A DNA stretch of 64,000 nt from Parachlamydiaceae bacterium (GTDB taxonomy: Bacteria > Chlamydiota > Chlamydiia > Chlamydiales > Parachlamydiaceae): the NCBI GenBank assembly GCA_013821265.1, contig JACDHD010000006.1, positions 1 through 64,000 on the forward strand. Direction: 5' to 3'. Every line of letters starts with the position of its first letter. Position 1 is the stretch's first letter. Positions 1 to 8,169 of the stretch are shown piece after piece. Both the position numbers and the translations under genes were made by a program. The notes under the pieces were generated by a model. It searched no databases and was not told where the DNA came from. It worked only from the letters and a program-made list of their open reading frames with translations.

Positions 1-144
1 TGTGAAAAAATAGGCAAAAACGCAGAAAAATAAAAAATTGATAGGTCTAGACTATATTGTCAGCCGTGTTAAATTTTTACTTGTCGCAATTTTGTTAATT
101 TTTTCACAAGCTCTCCCGGCCTGGTTTTTATATTAATTTACAAA
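1..144. repeat. Left arm of a 144-bp inverted repeat flanking the paralogue pair
   Basis: This stretch is the reverse complement of 3457-3600. The outer 127 bases match perfectly and the inner 17 contain two mismatches. It begins with TGTGAAAAAAT at the first base of the window, so it may extend further left. The inner end (about 115-144) is part of the dispersed repeat F, and the rest is an AT-rich mini-element. Confidence 0.93.
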
Positions 145-173
145 TTAAATGCTTTTGTAATTTTCTGTTTTTA

Positions 174-202
174 TTGAGTTCAATAATCATCCATGATATT
201 AT
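174..202 (+). promoter_or_regulatory. Promoter of the 374-aa paralogue
   Basis: TTGAGT at 174-179 and TATTAT at 197-202 are separated by exactly 17 bases, a good sigma-70-type match. The gene starts 30 bases downstream, preceded by AGGA. Confidence 0.6.
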
Positions 203-232
203 TTTACGTAAAAGTTAACAGTAATAGGAATT

Positions 233-1357
233 ATGCCAGGAACTCAAAGAACTAGCTGTTGCACACACCCGATTGCCATGTATGATCCCGTGGCCAACCG
301 CCCTAAAGGACGTTTTGTAGCTTGCAAGTATGTGGTGCATGCATTGCGAATCTTATTGAACCAAGTTGTTCGCCTATGGATAAAATGCTACAGCGCTAAA
401 GATGTAAACAATAAATTACCTCTGATGTCGATTGAAAATTTTAGATATTTGACTTCTGATCAACTTAGCCAGGTAAAGACCCTTAAAGTTGAGAGTAATG
501 AGCAAATGACCTCTACAGGCCGAGCGCTACTGAATATGTATGAGAACTGTAGCAATACAGATTTAAGAGATAAATTCTTAAGGCATTTAAGCACGCCTCA
601 AAAAGAATTTCTATATGACAATTCAAATGGTACGAATCGGGCAAAACTAGCACAGGAAGATTTGTGTTACGGGTTACTAAATGAGGTGTCCCTGTCAAGA
701 GAGATGCCAAATGAGGCATGTCTTGCGAAGGTTTTTGCTGTATGGGGAGAGGGATGTGAAAGCAATCGTGAAGCTCGTGTAAAAGAGGTTGAAGAGTACT
801 TTGCCTCTTGGTCTTTTGAGGATATAGAGGACATCTATCACAAGTGTTATAGGTGGATTAAAAATTCAGAAGCTTCAAGACCTGAGGTTACATTAGGAAG
901 GCAAATTCTTTTTGAAGCATTAGTTTTGGATGCAAAGTCGAAACTATTGAAAGAGCCAACTATTCCAAGTCAAAAGCGCTTCGTACATATGGCTTTTCAT
1001 GAATTGTTTGGGGAAGTTTTGAAAATTCTTAAACCAGAAGAGTTTAAGAATTTTTACTGGACGAAGAACTCATGTATTAAATTGCCGGCAGCATTGCGCA
1101 AGGATGTTTTTACAACAATGTCAGGAAAAAATTTAATCGACATTTGTGAAGATTTATATATGTTTGAAAGTTCTTATGATTTTAGGGAGTTGGATATTGC
1201 TTTAGACGCGTTTTCAGAAGTTCTAATTCGAAGGTACAAACCAAATGAATCCTTATATAAAGTTATTCTTATGGTAAGTAAATCTTCGAATCATCCTTGG
1301 GGGTTACATACCACACCTGAATTAGCAGCTGTTTTGAAAAAGTTAAGAGGCTGGTGA
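233..1357 (+). CDS. Hypothetical protein, shorter tandem paralogue (374 aa)
   Basis: I do not recognise a family. The first 85 or so residues are very close to the start of the next gene downstream: both carry a CC pair near the N-terminus, the motif MYDPVAN-PKGRFVACKYVVH, a hydrophobic stretch (LRILLNQVV) and a shared SAKDVN-KLPLMSIE segment. The C-terminal half (from about residue 155) also aligns with the C-terminal third of the neighbour. About 190 residues in the middle of the longer paralogue are absent, so this looks like an internally deleted duplicate that kept its frame. The ATG follows AGGA at good spacing and has its own promoter. No signal peptide is evident. A secreted effector or Inc-like role is possible but unproven. 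Confidence 0.85.
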   Translation: MPGTQRTSCCTHPIAMYDPVANRPKGRFVACKYVVHALRILLNQVVRLWIKCYSAKDVNNKLPLMSIENFRYLTSDQLSQVKTLKVESNEQMTSTGRALLNMYENCSNTDLRDKFLRHLSTPQKEFLYDNSNGTNRAKLAQEDLCYGLLNEVSLSREMPNEACLAKVFAVWGEGCESNREARVKEVEEYFASWSFEDIEDIYHKCYRWIKNSEASRPEVTLGRQILFEALVLDAKSKLLKEPTIPSQKRFVHMAFHELFGEVLKILKPEEFKNFYWTKNSCIKLPAALRKDVFTTMSGKNLIDICEDLYMFESSYDFRELDIALDAFSEVLIRRYKPNESLYKVILMVSKSSNHPWGLHTTPELAAVLKKLRGW

Positions 1358-1433
1358 TCCTTGTTTGCTCGGACTTTAGATAGAGGAGTTCCATAGCGGA
1401 CGGAGCACCTGATAAATGCAGACATTTGTTTTT

Positions 1434-1536
1434 AGAGCTTGAGTGCGCAGCGAAAGCGATTCTCATTATAGCCCACAGTGACCGAAGGGAACTGTGGGTG
1501 ACATCGAAGAAGAAAAATAGCTCTTTAGAGCGACTC
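1434..1536. repeat. Dispersed repeat B, copy 1
   Basis: It contains a hairpin (CCCACAGT at 1472-1479 pairing with ACTGTGGG at 1491-1498) and ends in AGCTCTTTAGAGCGACTC. The same unit recurs at 9753-9835, 9895-9967 and 32367-32448. Here it sits between the two paralogues and could end transcription of the first. Confidence 0.85.
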
Positions 1537-1590
1537 TACTTAGATATGAGTACTTGTCGTTTTAATTCGTAAAAAATAGTAAGTTTTCAT

Positions 1591-1619
1591 TTGACTAAAG
1601 TAATTGTTATTGATATAAT
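1591..1619 (+). promoter_or_regulatory. Promoter of the 571-aa paralogue
   Basis: TTGACT at 1591-1596 and a perfect TATAAT at 1614-1619 have 17-base spacing. The start codon is at 1659 after AGGATAATT. This gives the second paralogue independent transcription. Confidence 0.7.
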
Positions 1620-1658
1620 CTTGCGTTAATTAACGATTAATCACAAAATAGGATAATT

Positions 1659-3374
1659 ATGCCAAAAACCTCAAAAACTGGCTGCTGCTCACAACCACTC
1701 ATGATGTATGATCCCGTAGCCAATCAACCTAAAGGGCGTTTTGTCGCTTGCAAATATGTGGTGCATGGATTGCGCATCTTGATGAATCTCGTTGTTGGTC
1801 TTGTGTTGAAATGCTTTAGCGCGAAGGATGTAAATAAAAAATTGCCTCTGATGTCGATTGAAACATTGCGCTACCTAAGCAAGGATCAACTCAGCCAAGT
1901 GAAAGATCTTGTTTTGCAGAACAATGGTGAATCAACTCTAGCAGGAAGAGCGCTTTTGAATATGTACCAGAGCTGCTTTCTTTTGGGACAAGTACGTAAT
2001 CCGGTTATGAGAGAGAAATTGCTTGGTTGCCTAAGCCATACTCAAAAAGAATTTTTACACCGTGAGTTAGTACATGGTCTTCAAGGAACAGTAATGCATG
2101 ATATTCTCAAGCATGCACCAAGCAGTGCCAACGCTTATGACGCAGGTAAATTGGCCTTTATATATAAATTTACTCCTCATTGCGATGTATGTTGTTTTAT
2201 AGCAGAAAAATGGACTTCACAGCAGCGAGAAGCTTTTTTTAATAAAATGTCTCCGCAACAAAGAGTAAATGTTCTCACTTATATGATCCAAATGGGTAAT
2301 GATAGACCAGACCCTAATGTCATAAAGGCATGTATTAATAGCTTGGTTGCAAAAATTCTTTCTGAATCGCAAGCTGAGGCAAAAGGAGATGCTGAATCTA
2401 AGGAGAGAGCGGCTGGAAAAGTAGATATGAGAGACTTTATTTCGGCTGTTCAAGGAAAATTAGATCTTTTAACCAGATCAGATACCTTTGATCTTGGTGT
2501 AGCGCATCTAGATCCTTCATGGTTTGGTAGTATGGTAGCAAAGGGGGTTATAGATCGTTATGGGCTGTTAGAAATATTGCCATTAGGTTTAAATAGCGCT
2601 CCAGCAAGATTGAATGCTCAAGCCCCTTTTTATGCGGCAATTTTTGCTATTTGGGAACAAGGTCATGAAAAGGGTGAAAGCAATCTAGAAGAGGCTGTAA
2701 AGTTCTTGTCTTCGAAATATTCTTTTGGTCAAATCGTTACTTTATATGAAAAATGTAATTTTTCATTTTCAGAAGAAAGAACATCCTTTAAGACTCAAGT
2801 TGTTGAAAAAGGACAAACATTTCTTCTAAAAGCTTTGATCTTGGCAGGGAAAGAGACTTTACTTAAAGATCCAAAGGTAATCACGGGTTGGCTACAACTC
2901 TCAACTAGTAAGTTTGTTGGAGAAATAGCCAAACACTTTAACCCAGAAGATTTTGCAAAAATTTCCTGGAATAGCGATTTGATTTATTATGGATTGGAAA
3001 AGGGACTATGGAAGAGTGCCTTTGCATCGCTTTCAGATGAAGCTTTAAGCGGGATTTGCTGTTCTATAGGATTCAATTCAAATATTGATTGGATTGCTCC
3101 AGACGCATTATCAGAATTTTTAGAACGTTATAAGAAGTCAGGAAGTAATCCTGTTTTCTTGAATCAATTTGTTCGAACAATCCATGATCGTCTTCAAGAA
3201 AATAAGGATCGTTGGGGGATCTCTGAACCCCGTGGAACAAAAATTAAAAGAATGGCAGGGCTAGGGAATAGTTCTGAGGAAGTTCCTGGATTACTAGAGC
3301 TTCTAGAGCAATGCAAAGCGTTGCAAGAATTGCCAGAACCACAAGCTGCAGAGTCCAGAGAAGCTAAAGGCTAA
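1659..3374 (+). CDS. Hypothetical protein, longer tandem paralogue (571 aa)
   Basis: The family is not recognised. The N-terminus is nearly identical in pattern to the preceding gene (CC pair at residues 9-10, MYDPVAN motif at 16-22, a hydrophobic patch around 37-50). The remainder looks mostly alpha-helical and charged, with repeated W/F-containing helical segments. The C-terminus is rich in E, L and Q. Predicted to be cytosolic or secreted by a non-Sec route. It has its own consensus promoter and an AGGA ribosome-binding site. A recent duplication within a lineage-specific family is the simplest reading. Confidence 0.87.
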   Translation: MPKTSKTGCCSQPLMMYDPVANQPKGRFVACKYVVHGLRILMNLVVGLVLKCFSAKDVNKKLPLMSIETLRYLSKDQLSQVKDLVLQNNGESTLAGRALLNMYQSCFLLGQVRNPVMREKLLGCLSHTQKEFLHRELVHGLQGTVMHDILKHAPSSANAYDAGKLAFIYKFTPHCDVCCFIAEKWTSQQREAFFNKMSPQQRVNVLTYMIQMGNDRPDPNVIKACINSLVAKILSESQAEAKGDAESKERAAGKVDMRDFISAVQGKLDLLTRSDTFDLGVAHLDPSWFGSMVAKGVIDRYGLLEILPLGLNSAPARLNAQAPFYAAIFAIWEQGHEKGESNLEEAVKFLSSKYSFGQIVTLYEKCNFSFSEERTSFKTQVVEKGQTFLLKALILAGKETLLKDPKVITGWLQLSTSKFVGEIAKHFNPEDFAKISWNSDLIYYGLEKGLWKSAFASLSDEALSGICCSIGFNSNIDWIAPDALSEFLERYKKSGSNPVFLNQFVRTIHDRLQENKDRWGISEPRGTKIKRMAGLGNSSEEVPGLLELLEQCKALQELPEPQAAESREAKG

Positions 3375-3427
3375 GAAAATCAATTGGAGTGCGGGACCTT
3401 GCCAAAAAGAAGGTAGCCAAGACCGCC

Positions 3428-3630
3428 CCGGTCTGGTAAAAGTCGCTAACATTCATTTTGTAAATCAATATATAAACCAGGCCGGGAGAGCTTGTGAAAA
3501 AATTAACAAAATTGCGACAAGTAAAAATTTAACACGGCTGACAATATAGTCTAGACCTATCAATTTTTTATTTTTCTGCGTTTTTGCCTATTTTTTCACA
3601 GCCTCGGACGGCCTGGCTACCTTCCTTCAT
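3428..3630. repeat. Right inverted-repeat arm: mini-element inserted in a copy of repeat F
   Basis: Positions 3428-3486 match repeat F (GGTAAAAGTCGCTAAC...AACCAGGCCGGGA). The F sequence resumes at about 3605 (GGACGGCCTGGCTACCTTC). Between them lie about 115 AT-rich bases bounded by CTTGTGAAAAAA and TTTTTTCACAG, i.e. inverted ends. Bases 3457-3600 form the inverted copy of 1-144. Confidence 0.88.
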
Positions 3631-3715
3631 TCGAATAGACAACAGAAATATCCTTTTTGAACGCATTTTTAACAATCGCTGCCTCTCGGTAGCGCCCAAA
3701 ACCTCTTCTTAACAG

Positions 3716-4489
3716 TTAGAACAGGATCGCCTTGCTCACCATATGTTGTGGAGCCACACACATCTCTAATTGAATGCCGTTCTTTTCTAAAATGCCCCTA
3801 ATCACGCTAAGAGCCATTTCTGGCGAATTACACTCGCTGGAAAGATGAGCCAAATGAACGTGCTTCAAATTCGAATGTGCCACGTCACATAGCAGTTGAC
3901 CACACGCTTCGTTCGACAAGTGCCCCACACGGCTTAAAACGCGCTGCTTATAAACCATGGGTCGTGGGGATGCGTGTACCATAGAAGGCTGATGATTGGC
4001 CTCCACATATAGGTAATCGCAGTCTTTAAGCTGCGTTTTTACCAACGTAGTGACAAATCCTAAATCGGCACAAAAGCCCAATTTAAGGTCACCAGTGCGA
4101 ATGGTAAATGCCACAGGATCCAGAGTATCATGCTGAATGCTAAATGGGTGTATCTCAAGGTCCCCAAATTCAAACGTTTCCCCAGTCGAAAAAATCTTAA
4201 ACTTAGGACAGTCGTGGAGGTACTCTGCGATGCCTTTCGCCGTTTCGCTATTGGCAAAGATGGGAATGCCCATTTTGAAGGCAAGAGAACTGAGTCCCTG
4301 AATATGGTCGCCATGTTCATGCGTCACCAAAACAGCGTCGATCTCTTCCAGAGAGACATTGATTTCTGCAAGGCGTGCTTTGAGGGATTTGGTGCTGATG
4401 CCGGCGTCGATCAGGATTTTAGTGTTTTCAGTTCCCACATAGATGGAGTTACCCTTAGAACCCGATGCGAGGGGACAAAATCCTTTCAT
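3716..4489 (-). CDS. MBL-fold metallo-hydrolase, YycJ/WalJ-like
   Basis: This is a metallo-beta-lactamase-fold hydrolase of the YycJ/WalJ type, likely a nuclease or phosphodiesterase of the cytoplasm. It starts with the family pattern FCPLASGSKGNS and carries the metal-binding motif THEHGDH. Later His residues (HDTLD, HLSNEACG, HLAHLSSECN) fit the remaining ligands. The length (about 257 aa) suits the family. A GTG 12 bases further upstream is also in frame, but the ATG at 4489 has GGAG about 11 bases ahead and fits the family start. It is divergent from tRNA-Leu. Confidence 0.85.
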   Translation of the reverse strand: MKGFCPLASGSKGNSIYVGTENTKILIDAGISTKSLKARLAEINVSLEEIDAVLVTHEHGDHIQGLSSLAFKMGIPIFANSETAKGIAEYLHDCPKFKIFSTGETFEFGDLEIHPFSIQHDTLDPVAFTIRTGDLKLGFCADLGFVTTLVKTQLKDCDYLYVEANHQPSMVHASPRPMVYKQRVLSRVGHLSNEACGQLLCDVAHSNLKHVHLAHLSSECNSPEMALSVIRGILEKNGIQLEMCVAPQHMVSKAILF

Positions 4490-4563
4490 AGCTTGAAGCA
4501 CTCCAATAAGATGGCCCCAAGTTTTACCAAAAGCGCCCTTTTATTGCACCGCTGATTTTCCTC

Positions 4564-4593
4564 TTGACTCCGAAACTCTGAAAATTCTAAAGT
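4564..4593 (+). promoter_or_regulatory. Probable promoter of tRNA-Leu
   Basis: TTGACT (4564-4569) and TAAAGT (4588-4593) are 18 bases apart. The tRNA begins at 4612, a sensible distance from a start near 4600. Confidence 0.5.
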
Positions 4594-4611
4594 ATCGCTC
4601 TTCCTATTCTC

Positions 4612-4694
4612 GCTCGGATGGTGAAATGGTAGACACTAGGGACTTAAAATCCCTTGGCCGCAAGGCCGTGCTGGTTCGAGTCCGGTTCCGAGCA
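4612..4694 (+). tRNA. tRNA-Leu(UAA)
   Basis: The sequence folds as a class II tRNA. The acceptor stem pairs GCTCGGA with TCCGAGC, the anticodon stem GGGA/TCCC encloses CTTAAAA (anticodon TAA), and a long variable arm (GGCCGCAAGGCC) and a GGTTCGAGTCC T-loop are present. The discriminator is A. CCA is not encoded. The accessory TIR/ATPase segment begins directly after it, as is common at tRNA integration sites. Confidence 0.97.
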
Positions 4695-4752
4695 TGCCAA
4701 ACCGCAAGAAGGTAAGTCCTTGAACAAGACTTAGTTACCCTCTTTTCTAAAG

Positions 4753-4778
4753 AGCTTAAGTCTTTATCGACTTAAGCT
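4753..4778 (+). terminator. Hairpin downstream of tRNA-Leu
   Basis: AGCTTAAGTC and GACTTAAGCT form a perfect 10-bp stem with a 6-base loop, followed by GCTTTATTAT. The T-run is weak, so termination is inferred. Confidence 0.5.
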
Positions 4779-4862
4779 GCTTTATTATCGCGATCAATTT
4801 TTGTCCAACCCCTGTCCAACTTTTTAAAGCAAAGCAGAAGAGCCTTGATTGAGGAGAAAAAT

Positions 4863-5678
4863 ATGATTTTCCTAAGTTATTCTCATAAAGATAAAGCTAT
4901 TGTGATGCCTATGGCCGAAGCTTTTCGCAAAGCTTTCGGTGAAGACAAGGTTTTCTTCGATCAATGGTCTATTCAGCCGGGAGACTCTCTTATCGATAGA
5001 ATGGATGAGGGACTTGCTAACTGTCGTTATTTCTTCTTTCTAGTTAGTAAAAGTTCCTTGTCTAGTCGAATGGTGGGATTAGAGTGGAAGAATGCGCTTC
5101 TTAAGCATATAAGGGGAGACACCCTCTTTGTGCCAGTCAAACTTGATGACTGCGACATGCCTTTCATCTTATTGCAAAATCTTTACATTAATCTATATGG
5201 TAACGGAATGGAATTTGCTGTCCGCCAGTTGGTAGACGTCGCTTCAGGTCGGAATACCTACCGAGCCGACGAAGTAACTGGCTTTCAAAATGTGAGAGCG
5301 TATACTACAGGGACTAATCACGAAATGGCTATTGAGTTTAGGGTTGAAGCATATGCTGAACCTCACTCTAAATATATGGTATTACTGGACAATGAAGAGA
5401 GCGAAGTGTCCTGTTCTTATGGTGGGGCCGCTGGTATGTTTATGATGGGATTTCAAAAAAATGTTAGTCTTAATAATGGGGAAACTTGGAACGCTTTTCA
5501 AATAAGTAGAAGCGAGGCGACTTCCCCAGGCTTTCCATTTGTATTGAAACTTTCAGCTTCAAACGATGCGAGAATATCATTAAAGTATACAATGCGTGCT
5601 GTCACTATCGATTCGTTCAAAGCGGTTCCGCTGATTAGTAATTTGCAAAACACGACCAAGGAAATTCCACCAAATTGA
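4863..5678 (+). CDS. TIR-domain protein
   Basis: The N-terminal 125 or so residues are a TIR domain: MIFLSYSHKDK opens the first strand, VFFDQWSIQPGDS matches the box-2/BB-loop area, and FFFLVSKSSLSS followed by GLEWKNALL supplies the Ser-rich strand and the Glu where TIR NADases have their catalytic residue. The remaining 145 residues look beta-rich and are not recognised. The ATG at 4863 is preceded by GAGGAG; a TTG 18 bases upstream is less likely. Bacterial TIR proteins act as NAD-consuming immune effectors or as virulence factors that mimic host TIR domains. The location just after a tRNA and beside an ATPase suits an acquired cargo gene. Which of the two roles applies cannot be told. 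Confidence 0.85.
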   Translation: MIFLSYSHKDKAIVMPMAEAFRKAFGEDKVFFDQWSIQPGDSLIDRMDEGLANCRYFFFLVSKSSLSSRMVGLEWKNALLKHIRGDTLFVPVKLDDCDMPFILLQNLYINLYGNGMEFAVRQLVDVASGRNTYRADEVTGFQNVRAYTTGTNHEMAIEFRVEAYAEPHSKYMVLLDNEESEVSCSYGGAAGMFMMGFQKNVSLNNGETWNAFQISRSEATSPGFPFVLKLSASNDARISLKYTMRAVTIDSFKAVPLISNLQNTTKEIPPN

Positions 5679-5754
5679 TTGCTGCAGAATTTTCTTCAAC
5701 AGCATTCTTTTATCCTCTCAAAAGAATTAGTTAAATTTAATTTTGAGGGCTGTG

Positions 5755-7188
5755 CTATTCCAAAAGTTGACCAAAATCGATCACTTTGTCGAAATACCCC
5801 TCGTCTAAAACGCTTTCCTCTACTCCATTTACATGGATTAGTACCGGACGGATTGAACAAAATTTTGGTATCTTCAAGCGTTTCCTTTTTTCTTCCATCT
5901 CATTGATTATTTTCTGTCCTATAGCATTTCTGGAAAATTTAACTTCGCAGAGATAGAGATTATGGAATCGTGTTTGGATTAAATAGTCAATTTGGCATCC
6001 CGCTTGTTTGGCTGTAGGGTTTTGAAAAAACGGGCCATCCATAACAATTTCATCTGGAGACAGATTTAGTAGATTCCAGAGAACTTTGCGGTTATGAGCT
6101 ACGAGATTTTCAAATTGTAGTCCCATCAGGGACTCCCACCCGGGAAAACGACTTAATGCTGTATTTGCATAAGCTCCTTTTTCTATCTTAGCGCGATTGG
6201 GCGCGATGTACTTTAGATAAAAACGTAGATAGTTATCACTTAACCGGTACTTGCTCAACTTGCTTTCTTTGCCGCTATCTAAGTTCCAAGTGAAGTCCCT
6301 TTGAACAAATCCTGCCTTTACAAGATCGTCTAAATGCCTGCTGTAACCTCCTCCTAATTCTTTTTTTAATTCTTTGCAGATTAGGCTAAGATCTTTAGGT
6401 CCACTTGCGAGGCAGGCTACAATTTCTTTGTGACTTGCATTTTTTCTCGAGAAAAGATCTGAAAATATTTCATCGAATTCTCGTACTAACAAGCCTCCTT
6501 GCATGAAGCAAAGATCTCGAATGTTTTGTTCTGCAGGGAGCTCAGGTTTAATCCGTTCTAGATAAAGCGGAACCCCTCCTGTGACAGACAGAAGTTTAAA
6601 TTTTTCGTATGCGGTAATTCTTTTTTCTTTAGGATACCAAAAGGCATTGCAGACATTTAAGGGCAGCTCTTCAAGAATAAGATCGATCGAAATCCTTCCC
6701 ACAAAACCAGTATTACTTAAAATATTTTCTTCAATCCAGGAAGAGATTGAGCCACAAAGTACGAGAATTAGTTGAGGGTTTTTACTGAAATACATATCCC
6801 AGGCCGTTTTTAATTTGCCTAAAAAATTAGGGTCTTTTTCTCCCATCCATGATATCTCATCGAATACGATTAAAACAGGACCTTCAGAGGTATACTTAGA
6901 GAGGTGCCAAAAAATATTGCCCCAATCATCCGGTTTAATACCAGGCAATCCGGCTCGCTCAAGTTGATAGGCAAATTCATTGCGTTGAGATTGTGCTGTT
7001 GTTTTTCGTGCTGGAGGAATCCCAGAAAAAAAGAGGCTTCTTATCTCTTTTCCGAATTCTGCAAGAAGTCTACTTTTACCAATTCTCCTTCTCCCACGAA
7101 CTACGATGAGGCTTGCACTTCTCGAAGTTAATAACCCCTTAAGCCTGGTCATTTCAGCTTCCCGACCAATGAATTTGGAAAGACCCAT
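5755..7188 (-). CDS. AAA ATPase with C-terminal nuclease-like domain (archaeal ATPase/DUF234 type)
   Basis: This 477-aa P-loop ATPase belongs to the 'archaeal ATPase' group. Walker A is G32-RRRIGKS39 and Walker B is VLIVFDEISWM near residue 105. A winged-helix-like middle part (KDLSLICKELKKELGGGYSRHLDDLVKAGFV) follows. The C-terminus matches the DUF234 domain and shows a PD-(D/E)XK-like pattern: D in CQIDYLIQ, then LYLCEVKFS. Such genes are accessory, patchily distributed and of unknown role. It converges on the TIR gene with 76 bases between the stop codons. Upstream lie unusual palindromes that may control it. Confidence 0.85.
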   Translation of the reverse strand: MGLSKFIGREAEMTRLKGLLTSRSASLIVVRGRRRIGKSRLLAEFGKEIRSLFFSGIPPARKTTAQSQRNEFAYQLERAGLPGIKPDDWGNIFWHLSKYTSEGPVLIVFDEISWMGEKDPNFLGKLKTAWDMYFSKNPQLILVLCGSISSWIEENILSNTGFVGRISIDLILEELPLNVCNAFWYPKEKRITAYEKFKLLSVTGGVPLYLERIKPELPAEQNIRDLCFMQGGLLVREFDEIFSDLFSRKNASHKEIVACLASGPKDLSLICKELKKELGGGYSRHLDDLVKAGFVQRDFTWNLDSGKESKLSKYRLSDNYLRFYLKYIAPNRAKIEKGAYANTALSRFPGWESLMGLQFENLVAHNRKVLWNLLNLSPDEIVMDGPFFQNPTAKQAGCQIDYLIQTRFHNLYLCEVKFSRNAIGQKIINEMEEKRKRLKIPKFCSIRPVLIHVNGVEESVLDEGYFDKVIDFGQLLE

Positions 7189-7238
7189 TTTATGGCTCCT
7201 TTTTTAATCTCATCATAAGCCTTTGGCTGTTTGAAATC

Positions 7239-7336
7239 AATCAGCAAAATGTCATTTGTCGATTTGTTGATCGTTTTTGCTCTTATCAAATTCGATCAAC
7301 AAAACGTTATTTATCGATTTACTGATGATTTTTGGC
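7239..7336. repeat. Two direct copies of a 42-base unit
   Basis: ATCAGCAAAATGTCATTTG... (7239-7280) is repeated with about 80% identity as ATCAACAAAACGTTATTTA... (7294-7336), a period of about 55 bases. It lies directly upstream of the ATPase start, so it could be a pair of regulator binding sites. This is an inference from position. Confidence 0.6.
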
Positions 7337-7360
7337 ATAAAATTTGAGAGTTTAAATCAA

Positions 7361-7416
7361 AACACACCCATATACCGGTGTGTTTCATCCATAACACACC
7401 GGTATATGGGTGTGTT
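7361..7416. repeat. Perfect 24-bp inverted repeat with 8-base loop
   Basis: The arm 7361-7384 is the exact reverse complement of 7393-7416. Each arm also contains ACCGGT and is flanked by CACACC/GGTGTG, so each is itself nearly palindromic. It lies about 170 bases upstream of the ATPase and between it and a decayed TetR gene. It may be an operator, a cruciform site or a mobile element end. Confidence 0.8.
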
Positions 7417-7503
7417 AGCAAGGACCTCTCGTTTAGAGGGGGCAAAAGAATTTGATGTTATAGTTTGGAGTATCAATAACAATTTGATGGTTTAATCGAG
7501 TGA

Positions 7504-7959
7504 GTTCATTGGTGTCATTATTTTTCAAGCAAAGAAGATTTATTAGTCAGTATTGCTGAACAAAGACTCCAACAGTATTTACCCTTGTTTAAAGCCTTGA
7601 ATGAAATTGTAGCTCCGGAAGATAGGTTTAACTTTTTAATCAACTTTGTGTCAGATGAGCTCGTGAAAAAAACAGACGAACTCCGTTTTTATAATGCCCT
7701 TTATCTCCACGCTGATGGCGTCCGTGCCATTAGTAAAGCAATGGAAAAATATCACGTTCAGTTTGATCAGCAATTTTTAGCAGAGGAAAAATTGCTTAAA
7801 GATTTAGGGGTTGCAAATCCCGAGCTGGAAGCCACTTTTTTACGTTCTACCCTTCAGGGAATTTCCCTAGAGTACTTATTAAGCCCTAAAGATTATCCGC
7901 TGCAACAAATGAAAGAAATGCTCGTTGCAAGATATAAAATTAAAAAGGATCTAAAATGA
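7504..7959 (+). pseudogene. TetR/AcrR-type regulator, N-terminally truncated remnant
   Basis: Reading from 7504 gives VHWCHYFSSKEDLLVSIAEQ, which is the end of a TetR helix-turn-helix (Y-HYF-SKEDLL), followed by about 135 residues of helical ligand-binding domain ending at 7959. A TGA at 7501-7503 in the same frame precedes it, and no helix-turn-helix helices 1-2 can be found upstream. A TTG at 7585 with no clear ribosome-binding site would start too late to make a DNA-binding protein. It overlaps the next fragment by 4 bases, the remains of a regulator-reductase operon. Confidence 0.75.
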
Positions 7960-8165
7960 CTAGAATTGTTCTATATATCGCAACAAGCAAAGATGGTTAC
8001 ATCGCAGATGAAAAAGGAAGTGTTGATTGGCTACCACAATCTTTGTCGGAAACCGGTGGGCAAGACTATGGGTATCACGAATTTTATAATTCGGTTGATG
8101 TTATTGCTATCGGAAGAAAAACCTATGAGCAGATTTTAGGATTTGGTGATTGGCCGTATGGGCAG
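7956..8165 (+). pseudogene. RibD C-terminal/DHFR-like reductase, 3'-truncated remnant
   Basis: The frame opens with MTRIVLYIATSKDGYIADEKGS-DWL, the start of a dihydrofolate-reductase-like (RibD C-terminal) protein, and continues through VDVIAIGRKTYEQILGFGDWPYG. Family members run to about 175 residues, but similarity stops after about 70, where an unrelated terminase fragment on the other strand begins. The formal frame runs to 8216 with non-family sequence. Confidence 0.75.
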
Positions 8166-8169
8166 CCAG

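Noticed and set aside
4130-4555. Open frame of 141 codons antisense to the MBL-fold hydrolase
   Set aside because: It is a shadow of a recognisable enzyme on the other strand and has no family features.
4780-4845. Attachment-site duplicate of the tRNA-Leu 3' end
   Set aside because: I found no second copy of the tRNA 3' end (GGTTCCGAGCA) between here and 8.8 kb, and no integrase gene, so a defined integrated element cannot be claimed.
7277-7495. 72-codon open frame upstream of the TetR remnant
   Set aside because: It reads through the 24-bp palindrome and direct repeats and has no protein-like conservation.
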